Positions 33,157-42,946 of a stretch of 64,000 bases of DNA are shown here, piece by piece. Location: the NCBI GenBank assembly GCA_963970005.1, contig CAXAMN010021951.1, forward strand, positions 756,411 to 820,410. Reading direction: 5' to 3'. Both the position numbers and the translations under genes were made by a program. The stretch's first letter is position 1; each line of letters begins with the position of its first letter. The notes beneath the pieces are model-generated. The model did not search any database, was not told where the DNA came from, and saw nothing but the letters and a program-made list of their open reading frames with translations. Source of the stretch: Durusdinium trenchii. Taxonomy: Eukaryota > Sar > Dinophyceae > Suessiales > Symbiodiniaceae.

Positions 33157-35677
33157 AATAGTTGTACGCCACATCTCCCTTGTGTACTTTTGCTGGTTGT
33201 AAGATGTTGCACAATGCATCGTGGAGCGAGTGTCACAAATTGCAAGGTCACCGGGTTGCCATTGCCAGCAAACCTCACAGTTGAAGGTGCACATGTCGAT
33301 AGGAAAACTGATTTTTGACCGCGAGGGAAAAGGACTTGTTTGCACTTTTCTCAGGCTGTGGTTTTCCAGTAGCCTTGGGGAAAAACGAAATTGCAGAAGC
33401 GGAACTGTGTATGTGGGAGCCGTAGCATGCACCAAAAGGTCTTGCAAGATCGACACCTCGGATGACCCAATTCAGTTGAACACGCCGATGTAATGCTTTC
33501 GCACGTGCATTTGATTCTGCCATGAGCCACAACCCGTGGGGCTCTCCGAACCACAACCCGTTTGAATACCAGGGGGCCGAGTCATCTTCCTCGCCGTTTA
33601 GCTCTAGATTCTCGAGGCGTTCATGGTCCACTTCCTTTGCTGTGCTTGCTCAACACTGTTTGTGCTTCAGCATGCTCAAGCCTTAAGCATGCGCAGGCAA
33701 GATCTCTGATGAGTAGTGAATAAAGTTCAGATGGCGGATGCACTTTCCCGCTTCAGTTGGGGCTCTTGATCGTGCTCAAGAACACAGCAAGTGCTGGAAT
33801 TGATGCCATAAATTGCATGTCGGCCTGTCTCTGGATGTTTGAGGGCCAGCGGAACACGTCGCGGTGGATTTCTTTTGCGCTCCTCTGAAAGACTTCTAGA
33901 AACAAGACATGAAAACAGAACAGCATGCAAAGTGTGGATCCAAACAGGATCAAACAGGATGCTTGGGAATGTTTGGGGCCCCAAAGACACCAACGATCAT
34001 TGCAAGCCTCATCTCAGTAAGTTTCCCTAAAAATGTAGAAGCCACATGATTAGTGCGAACGCTTCTTCAAGGATCTACTCCCTGATTTAACTAAGTAGGT
34101 GCCTACTTAACTTAATTTATCATAATTTATCAAGTTAGGAGATGTTAGGAGGCAGGACCACGGGATTTAAACATCTTCCAAACATGAACGAAGACGACTG
34201 TGGGCCGGTGTGAGTCCTCTTCTGTGAGCATGGGATAGTCCGGATTACGTTTCTTGATCTTCGCGTCATGGTGAGTCAGGCTGCAAAGGCACTCCAACTT
34301 CCTCATCCAAGGCATGAAGGTGGCACGGCTCAAAATTTGCGAAAATACATTACCCTCGCTGTAACTTGAAGACACGTACAAGTCAGGAACTGTCAAGGTA
34401 GCCAAATGGCTGGCAAACCGATACTATGTTTTAAGAAAAATTGCACATGCAAACTCTTGAAAGTCATTGGAGTCATTGCTAAGGCTCAGTAGTCGCTCCT
34501 GTTGAGAAAAAGGTAGCCCGTCCCAGGCAGACGCAGCATCAGCAAAGCATGTAGCACCGCCCTCCGGTGGTGCACGATGGCAATAGAGTGCTGTACCTCT
34601 ATCGTTGGGCCCGTTGGGCCTCTGGGGGCTATGATACGAACTCAGTAGCTCTATTGCCAAAGCAAGTCAGCAGAACTTCCAATAGTATCGCTTGGCTAAT
34701 GCACAGGTCAATCTTCCAGCCCTTGCAATCAATCCATAGCTATAGTTATACTTTGTTTTAAAGCATGTCAGCATGTCAGCTCTCTTCTGGCCTGCATCCG
34801 GCTTCTCCTTAAAAGTGCCATCTGTGTGCCACACTGGCAAACGCTCCGCTGGGCGATATTGGCAAGATCCATCTTGTGCCAAAACATCTTCCTGAAAAGT
34901 TCAATGATTCAGCTTGCATGGCTTACACTGGAAGGCTGTACTGTATCGATCAAACCCTATATATATATGTAGATGGACCCTGGCTTGCCAACAGGAAATT
35001 ACTGCCCGCCAACCCAGCGCGCTGGTGCCCTAGAACAAAACATTAACACTATTGTTGATTTAATTCAACACTGCCCAAACTGGAAGCTGGCCCGTCCTTA
35101 GTCGAAGATGGTTGTGAGATAAGGTTGCCAGTGTGGTCCCGTATGTTCCCAATGCGAAGAATGCATCCACCTTGGAGTTTACGTCGTGTCTGCTGTGAAT
35201 TGCCTTATCTAGAACAAATAGCGCCCTTCTCTTTGTCAAGGCAAAGTTGTTCGAAGCTCCAACGAGCAGTTTCACCATCCTACCGATACCAACATCCATG
35301 CCACCTGGCCCCAGCTTCGCATGGTCCCGGCCCGCTGGAACAGGCCCAAGAGGTCCGAAGTGGCGGCTGATGGCTGCAAAGTCATCAGGACTAAGATCTA
35401 AACCTCTGATGACAAGCCTCAGAGAGTTGTGTGTGTGTCTTGAGAAGCTGGACAGCTGGCCACATTGGCGGCCACATGTTTTGGTATATGTATTTCTTTA
35501 TTATTCACATGCTGGACATTGCTTGACGTTTGCTTCAGAGTTCTGAGCTGCTGACAACCTGGCCTGCAGCCAAGCGTGGCGCAGTGCCTCCCCTACCTCT
35601 GGCCGCCGCAAGTGGCTGGCGTCTGCACCATGCAGGTCTTGGAGCAGTGCACCAAAGCCTCCATTGAGGAACCTCAT
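33157..35677 (-). CDS. TauD/TfdA-family 2-oxoglutarate/Fe(II) dioxygenase, multi-exon
   Basis: Minus-strand exons give the family order. Exon about 35677-35534 opens with MRFLNGGFGALLQDLHGADA (ATG at 35677). About 35428-35276 reads LVIRGLDLSPDDFAAISRHF and then GPLGPV. About 34891-34793 has the iron-binding HxD in VWHTDGTFKEKPDA. About 34598-34490 reads ALYCHRAPPEGGATCFADAA. About 34305-34190 reads CSLTHHDAKIKKRNPDYPML. About 33874-33770 reads LALKHPETGRHAIYGINSS. About 33270-33157 reads WQPGDLAICDTRSTMHCATS with the distal iron His, then REMWRTTIQ with the Arg that binds 2-oxoglutarate. These enzymes hydroxylate small substrates such as taurine; the substrate here cannot be told. All metal and cosubstrate residues appear present. 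The gap between exons 2 and 3 may hide one more small exon. Donors at exon 1 and at the end look like GC. Confidence 0.82.
34017..34111. repeat. Short dispersed repeat with terminal hairpin, copy A
   Basis: AAGTTTCCCTAAAAAT begins a block of about 55 bases that is close to 52046-52100 (both contain CCACATGA, TAGTGCGA and GCTTCTTCAAGGA). It ends in the palindrome TAAGTAGGTGCCTACTTA. It lies in an intron of the TauD-type gene. Confidence 0.75.
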
Positions 35678-35689
35678 CCCGTTGTCTTT

Positions 35690-37720
35690 TCTTTACGAAA
35701 ATCAATGTAGCCGAAACCATTGAGGAACGGTACCAATCATGTTGGCCACAAGTAATTCTAAATTCAAATCATTCTATCTCGACAAACTATACTGCACGAT
35801 GTTTACTCTTCAGATCTTGAAATGGGAACAATCTGCCAAACATGTGTTTACATGTCGAGAAAAATCATGAAACATCTGTTGCCATCACTGATGTGAGTGT
35901 CTGGTTATGGCTCGACTCATGGCTGTTCCAGGACAGGTAAGCCGCCAAAACGAGAACAGTTGTGCAGTCCAGCGGCTCACTGCGAAAAGCAAAGCCACGT
36001 CGGGAGCGCAGCCTGCGCATCTGCGTGTCTCTCTATCAAACTATATCAAACTGAACAAAACATGATAAAACCGATTGTTCATTATTGATAATTGTTGAGC
36101 TTTGTGAAGATTCAAAGTTGAAGCACCAGCTTCACAAGGTCATTGATCACGAACTGGTTGATCCACTAGAAGCTCTTCACAAAGCTCAATATCTCTGGAT
36201 AGATTGCCTGAAATGCCGATGGGAGATACGCCACATCGGACCGCAAGCGAGAAAGCCCAGCTCATTCTTGAACCGAAAAGATCTGGACAACCTGACATAA
36301 CTTAACTATGCAGCCATACGATTGTTCGGACCGAAAAAGAATACAACAACAGCTAAGGGGCAATTCTAAGGGGCATGCTCTGAGGGCAGCCACATCCTAG
36401 GTGCTTCATGGTCGAGACCATCGCTGCCAACTTTCCTACACCAACTTTCTTGGGCCCTAGCAGGATTTTGCCTGGCACATTTTGCCACAAGTATCTCCTG
36501 AGATGATATCGTCCCACAATTGTGATGTGTTTGCACTTGCTGGAGTGGTCAAGAGTTGATACCACAACCTGAGATGGGTGCTGACAGCTTCTTTGCTTCA
36601 TGGTATAAGCCATAATCGAACCTGCAAATTTCCACAAGGTATACTTCGTGGCTAGCTGCTAGCTGGAGAATGGCTCAACAGGACATCTACAGGACATCTA
36701 CAGCCAATCTGGCCTGTTCCTTTCAATGAAGCGAAGTCGCCTTAATTGATACGTGTGGGTTGTGCTCCTTGCCATGCCTTGTTGGCTTTCTGAGGCCCGA
36801 TCACAGCCGTCACGTCTTGAACCCCGAGCTCTGACTCTGTCGGGATGTCCATCATGGCCTTCCGATTTGCGAGGAATGCAACGACATTCTAGGTTGGAGG
36901 CCATTGCTATTAGAAGGGATGGCCTCCAACCTATAAAGCATTCAATGCACTCGATGTCTCGACACAGTGCAACCATTTCATATGCAACCTGCCTCGTGCT
37001 CTTGGTATGGCCGGATTTGAGTAAAAAGCAAGGGGCGGGCCTCAAGGTCTCAAGGTTGCCAAGTTACAAATGCTCGACCAGCGTGCAAACCAACCACATC
37101 ACACTGGGGCAATGTCAGCTTCCAGGTTCAGCCCTCAGAAACACAAGTCAGTTCCAGTCACGCATCACATCGTTTCCCAGCCAATTGAAGGCATTGTGTT
37201 GACTGGTTTGCTGTGTCAATGCACATTCAAAGAGCCAACGTCCAAGACGTGTTGCGATTCACTTCAAAATGGTTCAGGTGCACTCCTTTACACGCCCGGG
37301 TCATCCACCCAATGTGCATGCGAGTTGAAGCGCAGATCTTGCAAAGTCCTCCACGTTGCACCAGACCGCGTAAAACATGGTCAACTTAGTTCCCGAGTTT
37401 GGTTGAAAACAGAAGCGCTGCACAAGTCCTCAACTACGATCACAGCAGACATTCGCTGAAACAGGATCGACTTCGCAACCTGACTTCAACTGGTTTCTTG
37501 GTTCCTGTGCACTAACAAATCATACCAAGTTTATCCTGATGTGTCGTGGCTCTTTTGTGTCGCGAGCATTCAAAATTATGAAGCAATGTAAGTTCCATTA
37601 AAAACAATCCATAAACTACAACTTTGGCTATATTTCCCTAAGCCCACCTAGCCCACCTGTAGCTCAGCAGTACCCTAGGCACACAGTTCAAAGGAACTCC
37701 TGCTTTAGGCACTGCCTTTT
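35690..37720. other. Mostly unassigned; two weak exon candidates
   Basis: A plus-strand frame at about 36090-36290 (LCEDSKLKHQLHKVIDHELV) and a minus-strand frame at 36353-36637 (QVVVSTLDHSSKCKHITIVG) have protein-like composition but match no family I know and have no partner exons. The rest shows no motif. Confidence 0.3.
36891..36932. repeat. 21-bp minisatellite unit as an inverted pair (hairpin)
   Basis: AGGTTGGAGGCCAT at 36891 and its exact reverse complement ATGGCCTCCAACCT at 36919 form a 14-bp stem around TGCTATTAGAAGGG. Elsewhere in the window units are arranged head to tail. Confidence 0.85.
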
Positions 37721-37724
37721 TTCG

Positions 37725-37945
37725 GCCTCAGTTTGAGGGATTCAACCCTAATGCATTCAAAGTCCTAAGGACTCTGAAGTCCGAAGTGTCCAGCTTGAAG
37801 AATTCTGCGACGTCTTTTGTTTGCATGACCAATGTCTCAAGAGCCCACAGGCGATTACTCTCATCTGCCAAGATCGCTCGTTTCGACAATCCGTAGTTCT
37901 TCCCAAGCCAAACCAATTCCCGCCAAACCTGTTGCTGTTAGTAGT
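37725..37945 (-). CDS. Isolated exon of an unknown minus-strand protein
   Basis: After an acceptor-like CAACAG, the minus-strand frame reads VWRELVWLGKNYGLSKRAIL, then ADESNRLWALETLVMQTKD, then VAEFFKLDTSDFRVLRTLNA. The composition is that of a helical globular or coiled protein. I do not recognise the family and see no further exons for certain. It ends at a stop at 37728-37730, or at a donor shortly before. Confidence 0.4.
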
Positions 37946-39115
37946 CATAACGCCACCTCCTGGGCAAGCACTCTGTGCAAGCCCATTGGCATTGCTATTC
38001 GCAACTTGTAGACCCATTTTGCCATCCCCACCACGGACAGCAGAATGCCCTTGAATCTTTGATCCCTCAAAGAGCTGGATATAACATATTATGTATGTTG
38101 AACATGTGTTACACAAATCTCGTACATAGGTCAAGAATGAATTCCAAGATTAGTCTAACCAAACACCGTTTAGGGCCTAAACGCCATGCATAAGTTTAGG
38201 CCATGCAAAGCCCATGCGCCCCATGCGCTCTCTCTTCTCTTCACGCCTCGTAATCATGTTCTGTCAAGGGTGGCCTGGCAAAGCTAGATCAAAGGGGTGT
38301 GTACAGCAGTCTTGTTCACTACCCCTTCATGGCCCTTAGGTGTGTGCAGAGTTTCGAATCGCTTTGAACTCTCAATTCAAAGCGTGCGTAAGGCGAGCCG
38401 TAAGACTTGTCGTAAGACATGCTGCGAGGTAGTGATTTCTTCATTTATGCTGTCCATTCTTGCAAGCCTAGTAATCACATAGAAAGAGACGAAACTGAAG
38501 TCAATTTGGTTGAAAAATGCGGTCGGTAGAAAGAACATAATGCAACAATATGTATCAATTCACTGTAGATATAGCCATAGCGCTAGTGACGTCAGCAGAA
38601 ATGAGGCAAAGAAAGAAGAAAAGGAAACCAAGAAGAACGCAAAGTCGTCAAAATCCGTCAAAGGTCAAATTTCACTTGCCATCTTAAACGCTATTAGGTT
38701 GGAGGCCATCGCTAGTAGGTTGGGGACCATCGCTATTAAAAGCAAAGAAACACAAAAAAGAAGAAGGGTCATCGGTGCCCAATCTGAGAGATCTGACCCG
38801 TTGAGATCGGTGCGGTTCAGCAGCATCCGGGTGTAGTAGTTGTCACCTACGATGCATGGCATATTGGAGCACACCCCCCTCTACTTTGATACAGCTAAGG
38901 CCATGGCTATAAATATGTGGCGATGCCCTCAGTGAAAATCGAATATGACGTTGGGGGTAGGCCCCGTAGGCCAAGCTCTTGAAAAAACAACTTTCAGCCG
39001 TCTACAGTGCAGGTTATGTACTGTGTTGAGCTGAGCAGTGGGCGAGATGCGAAAACCAGATACACCAAGAACAGAATCCTGCAATCACGAATTGAAGAAT
39101 GAGGCTGACAAGGAG

Positions 39116-39146
<31 letters not shown>

Positions 39147-39147
39147 C
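39116..39147. repeat. (GTA)n microsatellite
   Basis: About ten uninterrupted GTA units. Confidence 0.95.
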
Positions 39148-40559
39148 TGATTGATAAGACTGCAAAGGATTTTTTGACTCATGCTACCAAGAGTTTACAG
39201 ATTGAGCTTGCTCAGAAGAAAGGGGCCATTTACCTTCAGCAAAGGTGGTTCTCCTGCTTCAATCGTGAATGTAAACCTCCTCCTTCCTCTGATCCGGTCG
39301 TGTGCCATGTTGAGGAGGTTGTTGGTGAACAGGTTCAAAACCCTCGTCAACTTTGCTCTATCTGGCCATGGGATGCTGATTCAGCAAGAATACTTGGACC
39401 TCCTCCCTTGACCACGACATTCCTCTGAAGACGACGAGGTCGAGGTCAATTTCTGTGCGAAATGTCCGTACTTTTATTTGGTTCAGTTCTGCAACACTTT
39501 GCGGTGGCAGTTGGGGGAAGGAAAGGCGTGCTCTGTCTTTGAACTCGCAATTTTCGCATACTTTCAAGACTTTTGATTTGGTTTATAATTGCAACACCGG
39601 CGGCCTATGCCTAAGTGTTGAGAGATGGATTTGCAATTTGTACATTGAAAGGAAATGTGGTGGCCCCGTTGCATCTTGAGTTTAAGAACAAGAACGATGG
39701 GAAAACTTTCCCCAAGGCCCCAAGGATGCTTCCATGGTGCCGAAGTCTGGCTACCCAATTCTGTTTTGGAACATGTCTGCTTCGCTTTACTTGGTTGACA
39801 AGGCCACACATTTGCTCGGACCTTCTCATGGCTGACTCTCTGGGGCGCAGGCAATGTGAGATGTCGGCGACCACCAGGGACCAAGCCTGCGGTATCGGAT
39901 GATGGTATCGTCTAGGAACTTTGGATCAAATGTCTGATGGTTTTCCTGGAGCTTTTCCTTTGCGCGGTTCCGTCAGAGGATGCAAACCATCGCAAATAAA
40001 GAACACGACTCCCGCTCCACAATTCACTACAGTGTCACACAGCGCTGCACATTGTTCAACACATATATTTGTCCAATCACCGAGCCCTTTTCCGGAATGA
40101 TGATGCACAAGTTCTATTGAGCATTGCACCTGACAAATGTCTCAAAGTGAAGTTGTTGTGTGCCTCTGGTGTTGGCCAGCCACGCAAACAGCAAGAGCCT
40201 GTGGACAAACTGTTCGAACATACAGTGAAGTGGCAAGCGATTCAAATCATACTGGAGTGCCTGCACTGTTGAAAGGCATGGTGCCTGGAATGGCAACGCC
40301 CTAGACAATATCCACCACAATGAACACAAAGGAGAAAAGCTGTGTAAATTTAGCGTTAACACCGGATAACACCAAAAAACCAGCCATATCCACCTGTCCC
40401 ATGCACCTACTTTCGCATCCATCCCTTGCATGTTTGGCTACAGTAGTTGAGGGCGCAGCCATCTCGTGACGCAGCTGACTCCAGAAGCGAGACCAAGGAT
40501 CACCTACAAACGCATTGAGCATCATTGTATACCAAATATGAGAAACGTCACATGTGAAA

Positions 40560-40625
40560 ATATTGGAGGCCATTGCTAGTAGGTTGGAGGCCATCGCTAT
40601 TAAGTTGGAGGCCATTGCCATTAGT
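40560..40625. repeat. Dispersed 21-bp minisatellite, three units
   Basis: Three consecutive TTGGAGGCCAT(T/C)GC units with variable tails AGTAGG, ATTAAG and CATTAG. Confidence 0.85.
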
Positions 40626-41219
40626 ATCAAATAACAATGGTTTTTTTTGATATGTGAACATTGGCAAGCAGAGATCCAATGAGTCCCAATCGTGCCAAGT
40701 GGTAGCAGCGGGCGGTCGCAGCCCCATTTGTGCTGAAGGGTTTCTCAACAAATACGAAAGGCCGGACGTGAAGGCCCCTTTGGGGCTACAAAAAACCCGG
40801 CACTTGGCAAGGATATTTGGAATTGACAGGCAAGGCCAGTGCTGCAATGATCAAACATCCGCTTACGAGAAGAGTGACCACAAGTAAATGCCCTGAGGTC
40901 TGGCAATGCACAGACAGCACCTGAGTACAAGTGACACAGTGATCCGTGATCGCTGAGATCCAGTCGTTACAAAACCGATGTTGACATTGGACGAAAATAT
41001 TGAATTACAAGTAGTTCCCGGGCAAGCCGGCGGCGGAAGTTTCATATAAGAACAAGTTAACCTATAGGAGTGTCCACGTTCCCTCCAACATGCGCGTCCT
41101 CCAGTCAAACGCACGCGCTCCGGACTTTTGACCCACGGGATTCCACGTGTGTAAGGTGTGTGCCCCCTGCAGGATCAGCAGCTCAAAAGAGCGTACTGGG
41201 TTGTATCTTTGCCACGACA

Positions 41220-41295
41220 AGAGGGGTGTATGACGAGTGGTGTATGTTGAGTGGTGTATGATGAGTGGTGTATGACGAGTGGTGTATTGACCAGC
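41220..41295. repeat. GTGGTGTATGATGA minisatellite, left block
   Basis: Four to five units of about 15 bases (GAGTGGTGTATGATG, one with GACGA). The same family returns at 42705-42785 on the other side of the 41.36-42.52 kb arrays. Confidence 0.9.
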
Positions 41296-41359
41296 AGTTG
41301 AATGTCCTGTCCTGCATAAATGCAACCAAATACTATCAGTATGAACTGTGCCAAACCTG

Positions 41360-41530
41360 CACGCCGCGAGAGATGACTCAGCAGCGAGAGATGACTGAGT
41401 CGCGAGAGATGTCTCAGCCGCGAGAGATGGCTATAGCGAGAGCTGACTCAGCAGCGAGAGATGAATGAGCAGCGAGAGATGACTCAGTCGCGAGAGATGA
41501 CTCACAGCAGCGAGAGCTGACTCAGCAACG
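41360..41530. repeat. GCGAGAGATGACTCAGCA tandem repeat
   Basis: About nine degenerate units of roughly 18 bases with the core GCGAGAGATGACTCAG. Confidence 0.9.
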
Positions 41531-42112
41531 AGAGATACTCCTCCGCGTACTACACTTGTACTACAAAGTGGCCAGTTCTCAGCTTCCAGCTCCACAGGTT
41601 GTTCCGCGTGCTAAAGTTGTACTAGAAAGTCGCCAGTCAGTTCTCATCTTCCAGCTCCCCAGATGCTCCGCGTACTGCAGTTGTACTACACAGTCGCCAG
41701 TTCTCAGCTTCTAGCTGCACAGATTGCTCCGCGTACTAAAGTTGTACTAGAAAGTCGCCAGTTCTNNNNNNNNNNNNNNNNNNNNNNNNNNNNNNNNNNN
41801 NNNNNNNNNNNNNNNNNNNNNNNNNNNNNNNNNNNNNNNNNNNNNNNNNNNNNNNNNNNNNNNNNNNNNNNNNNNNNNNNNNNNNNNNNNNNNNNNNNNN
41901 NNNNNNNNNNNNNNNNNNNNNNNNNNNNNNNNNNNNCGTACTAAAGTTATACTAGAAAGTTGCCAGTTCTCAGCTTCCAGCTCAGAAATTGCTCCGCGCA
42001 CTAAAGTTGTACTACAATGTCGCCAGTTCTCAGCTTCCAGCTCACAAATTGATCCGCGTACTAAAGTTGTACTACAAGAGCCGCCAGTTCTCAGCTTCCA
42101 GCTCCCCAGATG
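41531..42112. repeat. About 60-bp tandem repeat containing an assembly gap
   Basis: At least seven units start near CCGCGTACTAAAGTTGTACT and continue AAGTCGCCAGTTCTCAGCTT, CCAGCTC. A run of 171 N (41766-41936) lies inside the array, so its true length is unknown. Confidence 0.9.
41766..41936. other. Assembly gap (171 N)
   Basis: Run of N inside the about 60-bp tandem repeat. Any ORF crossing it is artificial. Confidence 1.
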
Positions 42113-42520
42113 CTGCGCCTGCCACGAAATCTGCACATGGAGGTTCACAAAGTGCTGTGCCTGGCACGAAATCTGCACATGGAGGTTCACAAAGTGCTGC
42201 ACCTGCCACGAAATCTGCACACCTAGGTTCACAAAGTGCTGCGCCTGCCACGAAATCTGCACATGGAGGTTCACAAAGTGCTGTGCCTGCCACGAAATCT
42301 GCACATGGAGGTTCACAAAGTGCTGTGCCTGGCACGAAATCTGCACATGGAGGTTCACAAAGTGCTGCACCTGCCACGAAATCTGCACACCTAGGTTCAC
42401 AAAGTGCTGCACCTGCCACGAAATCTGCACATGGAGGTTCACAAAGTGCTGTGCCTGCCACGAAATCTGCACATGGAGGTTCACAAAGTGCTGCGCCTGC
42501 CACGAAATCTGCACTTCAAG
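42113..42520. repeat. 42-bp tandem repeat with four-unit higher order
   Basis: About 9.7 units of 42 bases, beginning with GC(G/A)CCTGCCACGAAATCTGC or GTGCCTG variants. On the plus strand each unit would encode APATKSAHGGSQSA. Variant units (CACCTAGG in place of CATGGAGG, and GGCACG in place of GCCACG) recur every four units, giving a 168-bp period. Both strands stay open through the array because the unit is a multiple of three. Confidence 0.92.
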
Positions 42521-42699
42521 AGACAAGTGAAAACCTAATCACAATGGACGGCCGACCGAGCATGACCCGAGACTGTCTCGCAACAGTCGTTCCGCAGAGC
42601 TAGACTTGCCAGGTTCGAAGCCACCGGTTCTATTGAAAAATACAGCATTTCGTGCGTCCGCTATCTCTCGAAAACGCATTTTTGTATCGCACCTGCCAC

Positions 42700-42790
42700 G
42701 AAATCTGATGAGTGGTGTATGATGAGTGGTGGTTTGACGAGTGGTGATGAGTGGTGTATGATGAGTGGTGTATGATGAGTGATGTAAATG
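42700..42790. repeat. GTGGTGTATGATGA minisatellite, right block
   Basis: Five to six units of the family seen at 41220-41295. The block starts right after a partial 42-bp unit (CACCTGCCACGAAATCTG). Confidence 0.9.
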
Positions 42791-42946
42791 TTCGTAACAC
42801 GGAAGTTCCTTCTAAACTTCCTTTGATTAACTGATTGACATGCGTGCTTTTCCATGGAAAGAGCAGAACAAGTTATGTTAGAATGCTCATGATTCATGAA
42901 TGATCCTACAGTTTGTTAAGCCAGCAGCAAAGCTTCCAACAAAATC

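Larger units (their letters stand above)
38000..41200. other. No recognisable gene; scattered minisatellite units
   Basis: The 21-bp family recurs at 38694-38740 (two units) and 40560-40625 (three units). A (GTA)n microsatellite of about ten units lies at 39116-39147. Other ORFs are short and without motifs. Confidence 0.5.

Noticed and set aside
37655-37700. tRNA-like sequence (TAGCTCAGCAG followed by GTTCAAAGG)
   Set aside because: The A-box-like and B-box-like parts are only about 23 bases apart and no acceptor or anticodon stem can be paired.
41663-42526. ORFs of 93-259 codons in the 41.6-42.5 kb arrays
   Set aside because: They cross an assembly gap or are tandem-repeat translations. 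No start context, exon partner or domain supports them; the repeat-protein idea is kept only as a remark.
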